This document shows positions 8,433 through 17,480 of a stretch of 64,000 nt of DNA, piece by piece. The stretch is from positions 310,001 through 374,000 of the forward strand of contig NZ_CP130721.1 in the NCBI RefSeq assembly GCF_035984415.1. The letters run 5' to 3'. Within the stretch, counting starts at the first letter, position 1, and the number at the start of each line of letters is the position of its first letter. The DNA comes from Streptomyces sp. NBC_01296 (GTDB lineage: Bacteria > Actinomycetota > Actinomycetes > Streptomycetales > Streptomycetaceae). The translations under genes were made by a program, and so were the position numbers. Below the pieces are notes generated by a model. It worked only from the letters and a program-made list of their open reading frames with translations, was not told where the DNA came from and ran no database searches.

Positions 8433-11400
8433 GGCCGTGCGCTCCCTGCGGTGTGCGGTCGGTCGGTTTCGGCAGGGCAGGCGGCCGGGTGGGGCTGCGC
8501 CGGCCGGTCCGCGGCGGCGGTGGACCAGGACGGGTGGCAGCGCAGGAGGTCCACCACCTCGTCGAGCAGTCCCTCGGCGGTGGCCTCGGGGAACAGTGCC
8601 CGGTCGTAGGCGAGTTCGAGCAGGACCTGGTCGTCGCGCTCGTTCGCGTAGATCCGCAGGTCGTCGGTGAGCGGGATCTGCGAGGGCGCCGCGGGCAGGA
8701 ACTCGGGCCCGCCCTCGAAGCGTTCGGGCGTCTCCCAGCTCAGTCCGGCGTCGAAGACGAGCCGGCGGCCGCGCGCGGGCCGCTCCGCGATCTCCACGGC
8801 CATGGTGTCGAAGGGGAAGCGGGCGTTGTCGTACGCCTCGGCCAGCCGGTCGCGCACCTGGATCAGCAGCTCGGCCGGGCTGTCGGCCTCACCGGGGGCG
8901 AGTCGCACCGGCAGGGCGTTGACGAAGCAGCCGACGGTCTCGGCGGTCTCCGCACGGTCGCGGGTGCCGGCCGGGCAGCCGATGACCACCTCGGCGCTGC
9001 CGGAACGGCGGTGCAGCACCTGCGCCCAGGCGGTGAGCAGGGCGGTGAACGGGGTGGCGCCCCCGGAGCCGGCAGCAGCGTGCAGCACGGCGGAGGGCAG
9101 GGCACGGCGGACGAGTCCCGCGCCCTGGCGTCCGGCGTCCTCGCGGGGGCCGGCGTCCGGCAGGTCGAGGCGGGGGAGCGGCCCGGCGAGGGTACGGGTC
9201 CAGTACGCGCGCTGGCGGGCGGCATCGGGGCCCTCCAGCCAGGCGGCCTCCTCGGCCACCCAGGCGCGGTACGGGTGGGCGGGGCGGCCGTCCCACGGTT
9301 CGCGTCCCGCGGCGAGGGCGTCGTACGCGGCCAGCAGGTCGCGGGCCACCACGGCGGCGCTGTCGCCGTCGTACACGATGTGGTGGGCGGTGATCACCAG
9401 GATGTCGCCGCCGGGGTGGCCGGTCACCAGCCGCACGGCGAACAGCGGGCCGTCGGCCAGGGCGAACGGGGTGCCGTGGGCGGCGTCCACCGCCTCGGTG
9501 AGCGCCTCGTCGGTGCCCTCGATGTGCACGACGGACAGCGGCGGCCCGTCGGGGAGGCGGTCCATGACGATCTGCCGGACGGTGCCGTCGACGGCGGCCA
9601 CCCGGGTGCGCAGCGCCTCGTGCCGGTCGGCGAGGGCGGTCACGGCCGCCCGCAGCACGCCGGGGTCGAGCGTCCGGCCGGCCCGTACCGCGTCGCTGAT
9701 GTTGAGGGCGACGGGGTTGCGGCTGGTCCGGGCGGCCATCCAGATCCGGCGCTGGGCGCGGGAGAGCGGCAGGACGGCGCCGTCGGGGGCGGGCGCGAGC
9801 AGGGGCACGGCGGCCGGGGCGGCCGGGGCGCCGAGCGGGATGCCGTCCGGCTGCTCGAGCACGGCCGCGAGGGCCCGTACGGTCTGCTGCTGGAAGACGG
9901 TGACGAGCGGTACCCGGACGCCGAACTCCTCCTGCAGGGCCGCGGCGAGGCGGGCGGCGGTCAGGCTGTGGCCGCCGAGGGAGAACAGATCGGCCTCGGG
10001 GTCGGTGACCGGGGACCCGAGCACGTCCGCCCAGATCTTGGCCACGCGCTCCTCGGTGGGGTTCAGCTCCGCGCACGGGAGCGGCTCCTCGCGGGGCGGG
10101 GCGGGCAGCGCGCGGCGGTCGAGCTTGCCGTTGGGGTTCAGCGGCAGCTCGTCGATCGCGACGTACGTACGGGGGACCATCGCCGCCGGGAGCAGCTCGG
10201 TGAGGTGGGCCCGCAGGGTGTGCGGGGCGGCGGCGCCCACCACGTAGGCGACGAGGCCGAGTTCGCCGCGCTCGTCGGGCACGGCGATGACGGCGCAGCG
10301 CCGTACCTCCGGGTGCTCGGCGAGGACGGCCGCCACCTCGCCGGGCTCGACCCGCTGGCCGCGGATCTTGACCTGGTCGTCGATGCGGCCGAGGTAGAGC
10401 AGGTTGCCGTCGGGCCGGCGGGCGGCGCGGTCGCCGGTGCGGTACATGAGCCGGTCGGGGCGCAGCGGGTGCGGGACGAACCGGTCGGCGGTCAGTTCCG
10501 GGTTGCCGAGGTAGCCGCGGGCCAGGCCCGCGCCGGATATGCACAGCTCGCCGGGGACGCCGATGGGGGCGAGGTCGCCGTGGGCGTCGACGACGTCGAC
10601 CGTCTTGTTGGCGATGGGGTGGCCGATCAGGACGTCCGCGCCCGGGTCGGTGATCCGGTGGACGGTGGTCCACACGCTGTCCTCGGTGGGCCCGTACTCG
10701 TTGTAGAGGACGGTGTCGGGGAGCAGTTCGGCGTGCCGGGCGGCGAGGGCCTCGGGGAGCCTCTCGCCGACCAGGACGATCTGGCGGACGGAGGTGAGCC
10801 GGGGTGCGCAGCGTTCCAGCATCAGCTGGTAGAGGCTGGGGACCAGCATGATGTGGGTGACCGCGTTGCGGCCGATCTCCTCGGCCACGTGCTCGACGTC
10901 GAGGAGGCGGTCCTTGCCGAGGACCACCACCCGGGTGCCGGCGATCAGGGCGGAGAAGATGTCGTTGACCCCGCTGTCGAAGTGCAGCGGCGGCACTTGG
11001 AGCACGGCCGCGTCCGCTCCGAACCCGTAGTAGCCGGCCCGGTAGTGGACGGTGTTGACGATGCCGCGGTGCTCGATCATGACGCCCTTGGGGCGGCCGG
11101 TGGAGCCCGAGGTGTAGATGACGTACGCGAGGTCGTGCGGCCCCGCCCGGTGCGCGGGCGGCAGCGGGGCAAGGGCGGCGCCGGGCTCCGCGGGAGCGCG
11201 CGGGTCGAGGACGGGCAGACCGGTCAGGGCGGTGGTCTTGGCGTGGTACGGGCCGTCGGCGAGCACGGCGAGCGCCCCGCTGTCGGCGAGGGCGAACGCG
11301 AGCCGGTCGCCGGGCTGTTCGGGGTCCAGCGGGACGAAGGCGGCGCCGGTCTTCAGGACGGCGAGCGCGCTCACGACCATCCACTCGGTCCGCTCGGTGA

Positions 11401-14400
11401 CCACGGCCACCAGCGTTCCGGGGCCCGCGGCGCAGGCCGCCCGCAGCCGGGCGGCGACGGCCTCGGCGCGGGCGTCGAGCTCGGCGAAGCTGAGGACGGT
11501 GGTGCCGTGCACCACGGCGGGCCGGTCGGGGCCGGCGGCCGTCTGCTCCTCGACCAGGTCCAGGAGGGTCCGGTGCTCGGGGAAGGGGGCGGCGGTGTCG
11601 TTGGCCTCGTCGAGCAGGAAGCGCCGTTCGGCGGCGGGCAGGACCGGGATCCCGGGCAGCGGGGCGTCGGGGCCGGCCAGCAGTCCGGCGAGCAGGTGGA
11701 CCAGCCGCTCGCCCATGCGGCGTGCGCTGTCCCGGTCGAAGAGGTCGTCGGTGTAGCCGACCCACAGCTCGCCCGGGGCCCCGGCCCGGGCGTCGAGGAA
11801 GCTGAACGCCAGGTCGAAGTCGCTGACCGGCTGTTCGAGGTCGAGGTGGCGCACGGCCGGGCCGGTGCCGCCGGGGGCGGCGCCGTCGTCGAGGACGGTC
11901 TCGACGAGGACGTCGAAGACGGGGTTGCGGCTGGGGTCGCGCGGCAGCGCGAGGTCCTCGACGAGCTGCTCGAACGGGTACTCCTGGTGGGTCATGGCCT
12001 CCTGCGCGGTGGTGCGTACGGCGGCCAGCAGCTCGCGGAAGGAGCCGGCGGGGTCCACCGGGGTGCGCAGGACCACGGTGTTGGCGAACAGCCCGACCGT
12101 CTCGGCGGACCGCCGGTCGGGCCGGCCCGCGACCACGGTGCCCAGCAGTACGTCCGGCTGCGCGCACAGCCGCCACAGCAGGACGCGCAGCGCCGCGGTG
12201 AAGCCCATGAAGGGGGTGGCCGCGTTCGCGCGGCACAGCTCCGCCAGGGCGCGGGTGAGTTCCGGGTCGAGGGTGAGGCGTACGGTGCCGCCGACGGCGC
12301 TGCGGGCGGCGGGGCGGCGCCGGTCGGCGGGCAGTTCCAGCGGTTCGGGCAGGGCGGCGAGGCGCTGCTGCCAGTACGCGCGGTGCTCCGCGCCCGCCGG
12401 TCCCGCGAGCCGGGTGGCGAGCCGGTCGGTGTGCTCGGTGTACGTGGGCGCCGGCTCCTGCGGGGCGGCCAGGCCGCCCAGATGGCGCACGAGCTCGCGC
12501 ATCAGCAGGCCGAAGGACCAGCCGTCGCAGATCGCGTGGTGCACGGTGAACAGCAGCACGCCGCCCGTTTCCGGCCCGTTCCCGGTCCGGGGGTCGGGCA
12601 GCCAGGAGACCTTGGCCAGCGGGCCCTCGGCGAGGTCGAAGCGGTGGTGGCAGGCCCGTGCGAAGGCCTCGTCGACGGTGGTGTCCCGCTCGGTGACGAG
12701 GACTGCGGTGGGCGGGTCGAGGATCACCTGGGTCAGGCCCCCGGGCGTCTGGCGCAGGACGGTCCGCAGGGATTCGTGCCGGGCCACCAGTGCGTCGACG
12801 CCGGCGGCGAGCCGGTCCTCGTCCACGGGGCCGTCGAGCCGGTAGGCCTCGACCATCGTGTACGGGGGGACGGGCGACTCGTCCAGCCGGTCCAGCAGCC
12901 ACATCCGGCGCTGGGCGTTGGAGGCGGGGAAGGTGTTCCCGGACCGGGGTTCGCGCGCGGCGGCCTCGGCCGCGGCGTGCGCAGCGGGGTCCCGGGGCAC
13001 GGCCCCGCGTTCGCGCAGTACGGCGGCCAGCGCGCCCGGGGTGCGCAGGTCGAGCACGTCGTGGACGCGGGCCGCGTCGGAGCGTCCGGTGCCCTCGCAG
13101 AGCGCGGCGACGAGCTGGACGGCGGCCAGGCTGTGGCCCTCGGCCTTGAAGAAGTCCTCGTCGGCGGAGTGCGGCGGGTGGCCCAGCACCTCGGCCCAGG
13201 CGTCGTGGACGAGCTGCTCCAGGGCGTCGGCGGGCTGCCATCCGGGGCCCTGCGCAGCGGTGGGGAGCGCGAGCAGCGCGGCCCGGTCCACCTTGCCGTG
13301 GACGGTGAGCGGCAGCGTCTCGAGCCGGTGCAGGCCGGCCGGGACCATCGGGGAGGGCAGCTGCGCGCGCAGCCATGCACCGAGGGCGTCGGGGGCGAGC
13401 GGGGCGTCCCCCGGCACCTGCGGGCGGGCCACGTACCAGGCGTGCAGGGTCACGGTGTCGTCGGCGGCGGTGCGGGGCACGACCACGGCCTCGACCACCT
13501 CCGGGTGCCGGACCACGGCCTGTTCGACCTCGCCGGTCTCCACCCGGGTGCCGAAGACCTGAACCTGGCCGTCCGCGCGGCCGAGGAACTCCAGTTCGCC
13601 GTCGGCGTTCCAGCTGCCCTGGTCACCCGTACGGAAGACACGGGCGTCCCCGGCGTGCGGGGAGCGCACGAAGCGGGCGGCGGTGGCCTCGGCATCCCCG
13701 CGGTAGCCGGGGGCGACGCCGGGTCCGGCCACGTGGATCTCGCCCGGCACGCCGGGCGGGGCGAGTTCACCGGAGGGGGTGACCACGAACACGCCGTAGC
13801 CGGGCGAGGGGCGGCCGACCGGCACCCGGTCCAGCCGCTGGGCGAGCGCGCCGTCCCGGATGAACATGGTGGCTTCGACGGTGGCCTCGCTGGGCCCGTA
13901 CAGATTGGCGAAGGTGGCGATGCGCAGCCGCCCGGCGGTACGCGGCAGCAGCCCGCGGGCGATGGTGTCGCCGCCCAGCAGCAGGTGGCGCAGAGGGAGT
14001 TCGCCGTCCTCGGGCAGGGCGCGCAGCAGGACGGAGAGCAGTCCGGGCACGCAGTTGACGAGGTTGACCTCGCCGTCGCGCACCCGCTGCCACAGCGCGT
14101 GCGGGTCGAGCCGGTCGGGGTCGCCGACGGCGACGAGGGTGCCGCCCGCGAGCAGCGTGGCGAAGACCTGGAAGGCGGTGGCGTCGGAGGTGATCGAGGA
14201 GAGCAGGGCGGTACGGGTCGCGGCGTCGATGCCGAGCGCGCGGCTCCCGGTCAGCATCTTGTGGGACAGCTGGTCGTGGTAAACGGCGACCGGGCGGGGG
14301 GTGCCGGTGGATCCGGAGGTGAACAGGACCATGGCCGGGGCCCCGGGCTCGGCGGCGTCGAGGGCGGCCGCGTCGGCCGGCGCCGCGGCGAGCAGGGAGG

Positions 14401-15556
14401 TCAGGCCCGCCACCGGGACGGGCAGCTCCTCGTCGGCGGGGCCGTACCCCTCGGCGCGCAGCACCAGGCGGGCGCCGCTCAACCGGGCCAGCAGGGCCAC
14501 GCGGGCGGCGGGGTGGCGGTGTTCGAGGGGGACGACGGCCGCGCCGGTGCGCAGGACGGCGAGGAAGGCGGTGACGAGGTCGGCGCCGCGCGGAGCCATG
14601 ACGCAGACGGCGTCGCCGGGGCCGATGCCGTGCCGTGCGGTGAGCGCGGCGGCGCCATGAGCGGCCTCGGCGGCGAGCTGCCGGTAGGTCAGGGTGCGGC
14701 CCTCGCCGGTGACGGCGACGGAGTCGGGGGTGCGCCGGGCGGACTCCTCGAACAGGGCGGTGAGGGTGACGGCCTCGAAGGCGGCGGGGACGGGCAGCTC
14801 GCACAGGGCGAGGAGTTCGGCGCGCTGGGCGGCGCCGAGCACGTCCGCCTCCGCCGGGGTCCGGCGCGGGTCGGCGGCGAGGGCCTCGAGTACGGCGGCC
14901 ACACAGCGGGGCAGGGCCGCGGTGAGGGCGGCGGTGCCGTGGGCGGTGACCGACAGCGCGCCGTCCGGGGCCGGTTCGGCGCGCAGGACCAGGGCGGCCC
15001 GGGGGGCCGGCGTGCGCTCCCCGTACAGGGCCGGGCAGACGACGGCGAGCTGCGCCAGGGCGGAGCCGGTGCCGGGGGTGACGGCGTCCAGCCGGGCGCT
15101 GAGCGCGTCCCGGTCCCGCCAGGGGTGGGCGGAGGCCTGCTCCAGCTCGGCGTGCAGGGCCTCGAGGAAGTCGGTGGCGGGCGCGGCGGGGTCCAGCGGG
15201 GCCAGCAGCGCGAACCCGGCCCCGTCGGACGGTGTGCCGAGGGCCGGTACGAGGACCGGCACCCGTCCCGGCGCACCGGACCCGGTGGACCCGGTGAGCC
15301 GGGCCAGGGCGATCCGGGCGGCGGCGACGGTGAGCAGCAGCAGGCCTTCGGGGGCGCCGCCGGTCATCGCGTGCAGCGCGGCGGCGGCTTCGGGGGCCAC
15401 CCGGCCGGGCGGTGCGGCGACGGTCGCGCCCGCGGGCTCCAGCAGGGATGCGCGGCAGGCGCCGTTCAGGCGGGGGAGCCAGAACTCGGCCTCCGCGGCC
15501 GACGCCTTAGGGTCGTCCCCATGGCCGAGCTCTCCGTCACCATCGTTGCGCAGCAC
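8429..15556 (-). CDS. Non-ribosomal peptide synthetase, (partial C)-A-T-C-A-T-C
   Basis: A 2375-residue two-module synthetase. The first 230 residues look like the C-terminal lobe of a condensation domain with no HHxxxDG, typical of some starter modules. Then come adenylation 1 (TSGSTGTP near 412), carrier 1 (GHSL near 808), condensation (HHAICDG near 1005), adenylation 2 (TSGSTGRPKG near 1484), carrier 2 (GGHSL near 1861) and condensation (HHIVYDG near 2060). No epimerase, methyltransferase or thioesterase is present. With the coupled downstream gene the line should assemble a tripeptide. I prefer the GTG at 15556 because GGGAGGA lies about seven bases upstream; this makes the first 36 bases antisense to the ACT-domain gene. 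Longer in-frame starts exist but read through non-domain sequence. Substrates are not assigned. Confidence 0.94.
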   Translation of the reverse strand: MLRNDGDGELGHGDDPKASAAEAEFWLPRLNGACRASLLEPAGATVAAPPGRVAPEAAAALHAMTGGAPEGLLLLTVAAARIALARLTGSTGSGAPGRVPVLVPALGTPSDGAGFALLAPLDPAAPATDFLEALHAELEQASAHPWRDRDALSARLDAVTPGTGSALAQLAVVCPALYGERTPAPRAALVLRAEPAPDGALSVTAHGTAALTAALPRCVAAVLEALAADPRRTPAEADVLGAAQRAELLALCELPVPAAFEAVTLTALFEESARRTPDSVAVTGEGRTLTYRQLAAEAAHGAAALTARHGIGPGDAVCVMAPRGADLVTAFLAVLRTGAAVVPLEHRHPAARVALLARLSGARLVLRAEGYGPADEELPVPVAGLTSLLAAAPADAAALDAAEPGAPAMVLFTSGSTGTPRPVAVYHDQLSHKMLTGSRALGIDAATRTALLSSITSDATAFQVFATLLAGGTLVAVGDPDRLDPHALWQRVRDGEVNLVNCVPGLLSVLLRALPEDGELPLRHLLLGGDTIARGLLPRTAGRLRIATFANLYGPSEATVEATMFIRDGALAQRLDRVPVGRPSPGYGVFVVTPSGELAPPGVPGEIHVAGPGVAPGYRGDAEATAARFVRSPHAGDARVFRTGDQGSWNADGELEFLGRADGQVQVFGTRVETGEVEQAVVRHPEVVEAVVVPRTAADDTVTLHAWYVARPQVPGDAPLAPDALGAWLRAQLPSPMVPAGLHRLETLPLTVHGKVDRAALLALPTAAQGPGWQPADALEQLVHDAWAEVLGHPPHSADEDFFKAEGHSLAAVQLVAALCEGTGRSDAARVHDVLDLRTPGALAAVLRERGAVPRDPAAHAAAEAAAREPRSGNTFPASNAQRRMWLLDRLDESPVPPYTMVEAYRLDGPVDEDRLAAGVDALVARHESLRTVLRQTPGGLTQVILDPPTAVLVTERDTTVDEAFARACHHRFDLAEGPLAKVSWLPDPRTGNGPETGGVLLFTVHHAICDGWSFGLLMRELVRHLGGLAAPQEPAPTYTEHTDRLATRLAGPAGAEHRAYWQQRLAALPEPLELPADRRRPAARSAVGGTVRLTLDPELTRALAELCRANAATPFMGFTAALRVLLWRLCAQPDVLLGTVVAGRPDRRSAETVGLFANTVVLRTPVDPAGSFRELLAAVRTTAQEAMTHQEYPFEQLVEDLALPRDPSRNPVFDVLVETVLDDGAAPGGTGPAVRHLDLEQPVSDFDLAFSFLDARAGAPGELWVGYTDDLFDRDSARRMGERLVHLLAGLLAGPDAPLPGIPVLPAAERRFLLDEANDTAAPFPEHRTLLDLVEEQTAAGPDRPAVVHGTTVLSFAELDARAEAVAARLRAACAAGPGTLVAVVTERTEWMVVSALAVLKTGAAFVPLDPEQPGDRLAFALADSGALAVLADGPYHAKTTALTGLPVLDPRAPAEPGAALAPLPPAHRAGPHDLAYVIYTSGSTGRPKGVMIEHRGIVNTVHYRAGYYGFGADAAVLQVPPLHFDSGVNDIFSALIAGTRVVVLGKDRLLDVEHVAEEIGRNAVTHIMLVPSLYQLMLERCAPRLTSVRQIVLVGERLPEALAARHAELLPDTVLYNEYGPTEDSVWTTVHRITDPGADVLIGHPIANKTVDVVDAHGDLAPIGVPGELCISGAGLARGYLGNPELTADRFVPHPLRPDRLMYRTGDRAARRPDGNLLYLGRIDDQVKIRGQRVEPGEVAAVLAEHPEVRRCAVIAVPDERGELGLVAYVVGAAAPHTLRAHLTELLPAAMVPRTYVAIDELPLNPNGKLDRRALPAPPREEPLPCAELNPTEERVAKIWADVLGSPVTDPEADLFSLGGHSLTAARLAAALQEEFGVRVPLVTVFQQQTVRALAAVLEQPDGIPLGAPAAPAAVPLLAPAPDGAVLPLSRAQRRIWMAARTSRNPVALNISDAVRAGRTLDPGVLRAAVTALADRHEALRTRVAAVDGTVRQIVMDRLPDGPPLSVVHIEGTDEALTEAVDAAHGTPFALADGPLFAVRLVTGHPGGDILVITAHHIVYDGDSAAVVARDLLAAYDALAAGREPWDGRPAHPYRAWVAEEAAWLEGPDAARQRAYWTRTLAGPLPRLDLPDAGPREDAGRQGAGLVRRALPSAVLHAAAGSGGATPFTALLTAWAQVLHRRSGSAEVVIGCPAGTRDRAETAETVGCFVNALPVRLAPGEADSPAELLIQVRDRLAEAYDNARFPFDTMAVEIAERPARGRRLVFDAGLSWETPERFEGGPEFLPAAPSQIPLTDDLRIYANERDDQVLLELAYDRALFPEATAEGLLDEVVDLLRCHPSWSTAAADRPAQPHPAACPAETDRPHTAGSARP

Positions 15557-15922
15557 TTCTACGTCCTCCCTGATCAGTTGTGGGTGCACCGCCTTCCGGC
15601 GGACGTCCCCGTTCCCCCGCTGCCCGACCGCCCGTGGTCCTCGGTCACCCGGGCGCGGGACGGGCTCACCGTGGTGTGCGCCGAACGGCTGGCGGGCGCC
15701 TCGGGCGCGAGCGGTCCTTATCGCGGGCTGTACGGCACCGGCGCACACTCCCTGGACCTGCCCGGCATGCTGGCGAGCGTGCTGGTGCCGCTGGCCGGGG
15801 CCGGGATAGGCGTGTTCGCCGCGTCGACGTTCGACGCGGACCTCGTACTCGTACCGGCCGGGGAGTACGAGCGGGCCCGGACCGCACTGGAAGCGGCCGG
15901 GCACACGCTGTCGTCGGACTGA
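15521..15922 (+). CDS. ACT-domain (CASTOR/ACT-like) small protein
   Basis: A 133-residue protein that resembles the stand-alone actinobacterial ACT-domain family: an N-terminal VHRLP stretch, SVTRxxDxLTVVC in the middle, and a second half with PLAxAGIGVFAxSTFDADLVLV. ACT domains bind amino acids and usually report or regulate; no enzyme domain is attached. It is not an MbtH protein, although its position beside an NRPS invites that call. TAGGGT at 15508-15513 lies seven bases before the ATG and could be a -10 box, which would make the transcript leaderless. It runs against the two neighbouring leftward genes, overlapping the NRPS start and ending one base from the stop of the metalloenzyme gene. 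Confidence 0.85.
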   Translation: MAELSVTIVAQHFYVLPDQLWVHRLPADVPVPPLPDRPWSSVTRARDGLTVVCAERLAGASGASGPYRGLYGTGAHSLDLPGMLASVLVPLAGAGIGVFAASTFDADLVLVPAGEYERARTALEAAGHTLSSD

Positions 15923-15923
15923 C

Positions 15924-17006
15924 TCAGACGCCGGTGAGAATCCGCGCCGGCGCCACGCCGAGGGCGGGGAACAGCTCCACGTCGCGGCCGTCCACGCCGC
16001 GCATCAGCACGTCGATGGCGGTGCTCATCAGGTCGATGTGGAACTGCGTGAACGTGCCCAGGCCCAGGCCCAGGTGCACACCGGGGTGCCGCTCGTTGGC
16101 GAAGTAGTTGCTGGGGAGCAGCGGGGAGCAGCTGGTGTTGGTGCCGAAGCCGATCTCGTGCAGCTTGGCGTAGCGGTCGTCCTTGGCCAGCAGCTTCTCG
16201 AGGTTGGTGGCGAACTCGGTGCGTCCGGCGACGGCCGGGCGGACCGCGGTGATGCGGCCCGCGGCCAGCGTGATGATCGCCGGCTGGTCCGCCATGGAGG
16301 CGAGGTCGCGGTAGACCTGCTCGGTCTCGGCGAGGCTGGTCTCGTGACCGCCGCGGTGGACGATGGGCGCGCCCTGGAGGGTGACCTCGCCGTCCAGCGT
16401 GAAGTGGGTGTGGAGCTCGAACTCGCCCGAGGCGTTGACCAGCGAGCTGAGCTCACCGGTGGGCAGGACGACCTGCTGGCCGGGCAGGAGCGGGCCGTGC
16501 AGCGAGAACCAGTGCTCGGAGAGCTGGTGCTGGAAGACGGCCTCGGTGCCGAACTCGCGGCCGAGGAAGAGCATGTCGTCGGCCTGGTCGAGGAGGGTCA
16601 GGAACTCCTCCTCGATGCCGAGCTCGCGCTCGTAGTCGACGTCGGTGACGACGCGGATGTTGTTGCGCAGGCTCTCCTCGGAGAAGGGCACCGAGAAGCT
16701 GGAGAAGGCGCCCATGGCCATGCCCACGAGGTCTTCGTCGTCGAAGTGGACGAACTCGTCGTCGGCGATCCACAGGACGGACGCGCGGCGGCCGGAGGCG
16801 CGGATGGCGGCCATCTCGGCGATGAGGCCCGCGCGGGAGTCGGGGCCGGTCCAGGTGAACTCCTGTACCGGGACGGTGCTGGTCTCGACGGTGAGCGCGC
16901 TGCGCACGCCCGGCGACGTGACCAGGAGGAAGACGTCCGCGAGGTCACCCCCGAACACCTTGCGGAACTGCTCCGGGCTGATCGGTACGGGCTGTGCGGT
17001 GCTCAC
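15924..17006 (-). CDS. M29 aminopeptidase / NicX-like metalloenzyme, likely peptide-tailoring
   Basis: A 360-residue protein whose C-terminal third matches the M29 aminopeptidase and NicX (2,5-dihydroxypyridine dioxygenase) fold: GFGTNT, then HLGLGLG (His311), then FHIDLM (His323 and Asp325), the usual metal ligands. Family members are either metal aminopeptidases or Fe(II) ring-opening dioxygenases; sequence alone does not decide. The N-terminal region has an acidic run (FVHFDDEDLVG). The GTG at 17006 is chosen because GGGAGG sits five bases upstream; a longer frame to 17051 would run through a strong hairpin. The gene follows a 40-residue peptide gene by 70 bases, with that hairpin between, an arrangement typical of a precursor peptide followed by its tailoring enzyme. 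Function in peptide maturation is inferred. Confidence 0.75.
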   Translation of the reverse strand: MSTAQPVPISPEQFRKVFGGDLADVFLLVTSPGVRSALTVETSTVPVQEFTWTGPDSRAGLIAEMAAIRASGRRASVLWIADDEFVHFDDEDLVGMAMGAFSSFSVPFSEESLRNNIRVVTDVDYERELGIEEEFLTLLDQADDMLFLGREFGTEAVFQHQLSEHWFSLHGPLLPGQQVVLPTGELSSLVNASGEFELHTHFTLDGEVTLQGAPIVHRGGHETSLAETEQVYRDLASMADQPAIITLAAGRITAVRPAVAGRTEFATNLEKLLAKDDRYAKLHEIGFGTNTSCSPLLPSNYFANERHPGVHLGLGLGTFTQFHIDLMSTAIDVLMRGVDGRDVELFPALGVAPARILTGV

Positions 17007-17029
17007 GGAAACCTCCCAGTAAAGGCGTG

Positions 17030-17062
17030 CCGGGGTGTGAGTGCCGTTCACTCACACCCCGG
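17030..17062 (-). terminator. 14-bp hairpin between peptide gene and metalloenzyme gene
   Basis: Perfect inverted repeat: arms 17030-17043 and 17049-17062, loop of five bases. It lies between the stop of the 40-residue peptide gene and the ribosome site of the next gene on the same strand. There is no long T run, so it is more likely an attenuator or RNA-stabilising structure than a full terminator; this is how many operons express a precursor peptide in excess over its enzyme. Confidence 0.75.
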
Positions 17063-17076
17063 ACCACGACTCAAAC

Positions 17077-17199
17077 TCAGCCCTCGAGGCGGTCGTACTT
17101 CCCGTACTTGCTGATGCGGGAGCTGATCGACGGCTTCTTCTCGGCCACCGGCTTGTTGTTGGCCTGAACGGACTGCTGGTCCATCTTGTTCTGGGTCAC
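17077..17199 (-). CDS. Small 40-residue peptide, candidate ribosomal precursor
   Basis: The gene starts with GTG, preceded at five bases by a perfect GAGGAG, and encodes a 40-residue hydrophilic peptide. The first half is Gln/Asn/Lys-rich (TQNKMDQQSVQANNK), the middle is PVAEKKPSISSRI and the end is SKYGKYDRLEG. It has no signal peptide and no Cys, so it is not a disulphide or lanthionine peptide. The end, with two Tyr in a K-Y-G-K-Y pattern, is the most likely modified core. It is the first gene leftward of the divergent promoter region, is followed by a strong hairpin and then by the metalloenzyme. I know no family for it. It is too short for routine gene callers and is easy to miss. Confidence 0.72.
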   Translation of the reverse strand: MTQNKMDQQSVQANNKPVAEKKPSISSRISKYGKYDRLEG

Positions 17200-17480
17200 T
17201 TCGACTCCTCGTCGTGTTCCGGTGGAGCTCCGGATCCGCGGGGTTGCGGGGGTCCGGCGTGGTCGGGGCCGGTGCCGCTCGGGGCCTCGGCCTTTCCCGA
17301 CAACAGAACAACCCGCTTGGCTACAGAACCGCTTGAGAGTCGATGGAGACGGCGTGCAGATCCCGTCGCCGGGATGGAAGGGTGGTCGGGGCGAAGTGGC
17401 GGGGCGAGGTCCTTGAGCGTCATTCGAGTGGATCCTGAGAGGTTGCGGGAACCTCACGTCTCCTGAGGAAGGGAGCCACC
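17200..17480. promoter_or_regulatory. Divergent promoter region of metabolite locus 1
   Basis: It lies between the leftward peptide gene and the rightward hydroxylase gene. Two direct heptamers ACAGAAC at 17303-17309 and 17323-17329 are 20 bases apart, each followed by CCGCTTG; such phased repeats are typical of activator sites. A perfect GAGGTT/AACCTC inverted repeat with a 5-base loop is at 17439-17455, just before the hydroxylase ribosome site. No confident -35/-10 pair was found. Confidence 0.4.

Noticed and set aside
4788..8609. 1273-codon plus-strand open frame
   Set aside because: Antisense to the A-T-C NRPS gene; GC-rich codon bias keeps the opposite strand open. No domain or ribosome site.
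8420..15520. Very long plus-strand open frame opposite the large NRPS gene
   Set aside because: It is the antisense shadow of the NRPS genes: low-complexity Gly/Arg/Glu sequence with no domains. Only its last 133 codons (from 15521) form a real gene, the ACT-domain protein.
15521..15922. MbtH-like protein beside the NRPS
   Set aside because: Size and place are suggestive, but the MbtH signature (NxExQxSLWP) is absent and the sequence reads as an ACT domain. No MbtH protein was found in the window.
17041..17466. Frames over the locus 1 promoter on both strands
   Set aside because: They run through hairpins and promoter sequence and lack domain character; only the 40-codon peptide within the minus-strand frame has a fitting ribosome site.
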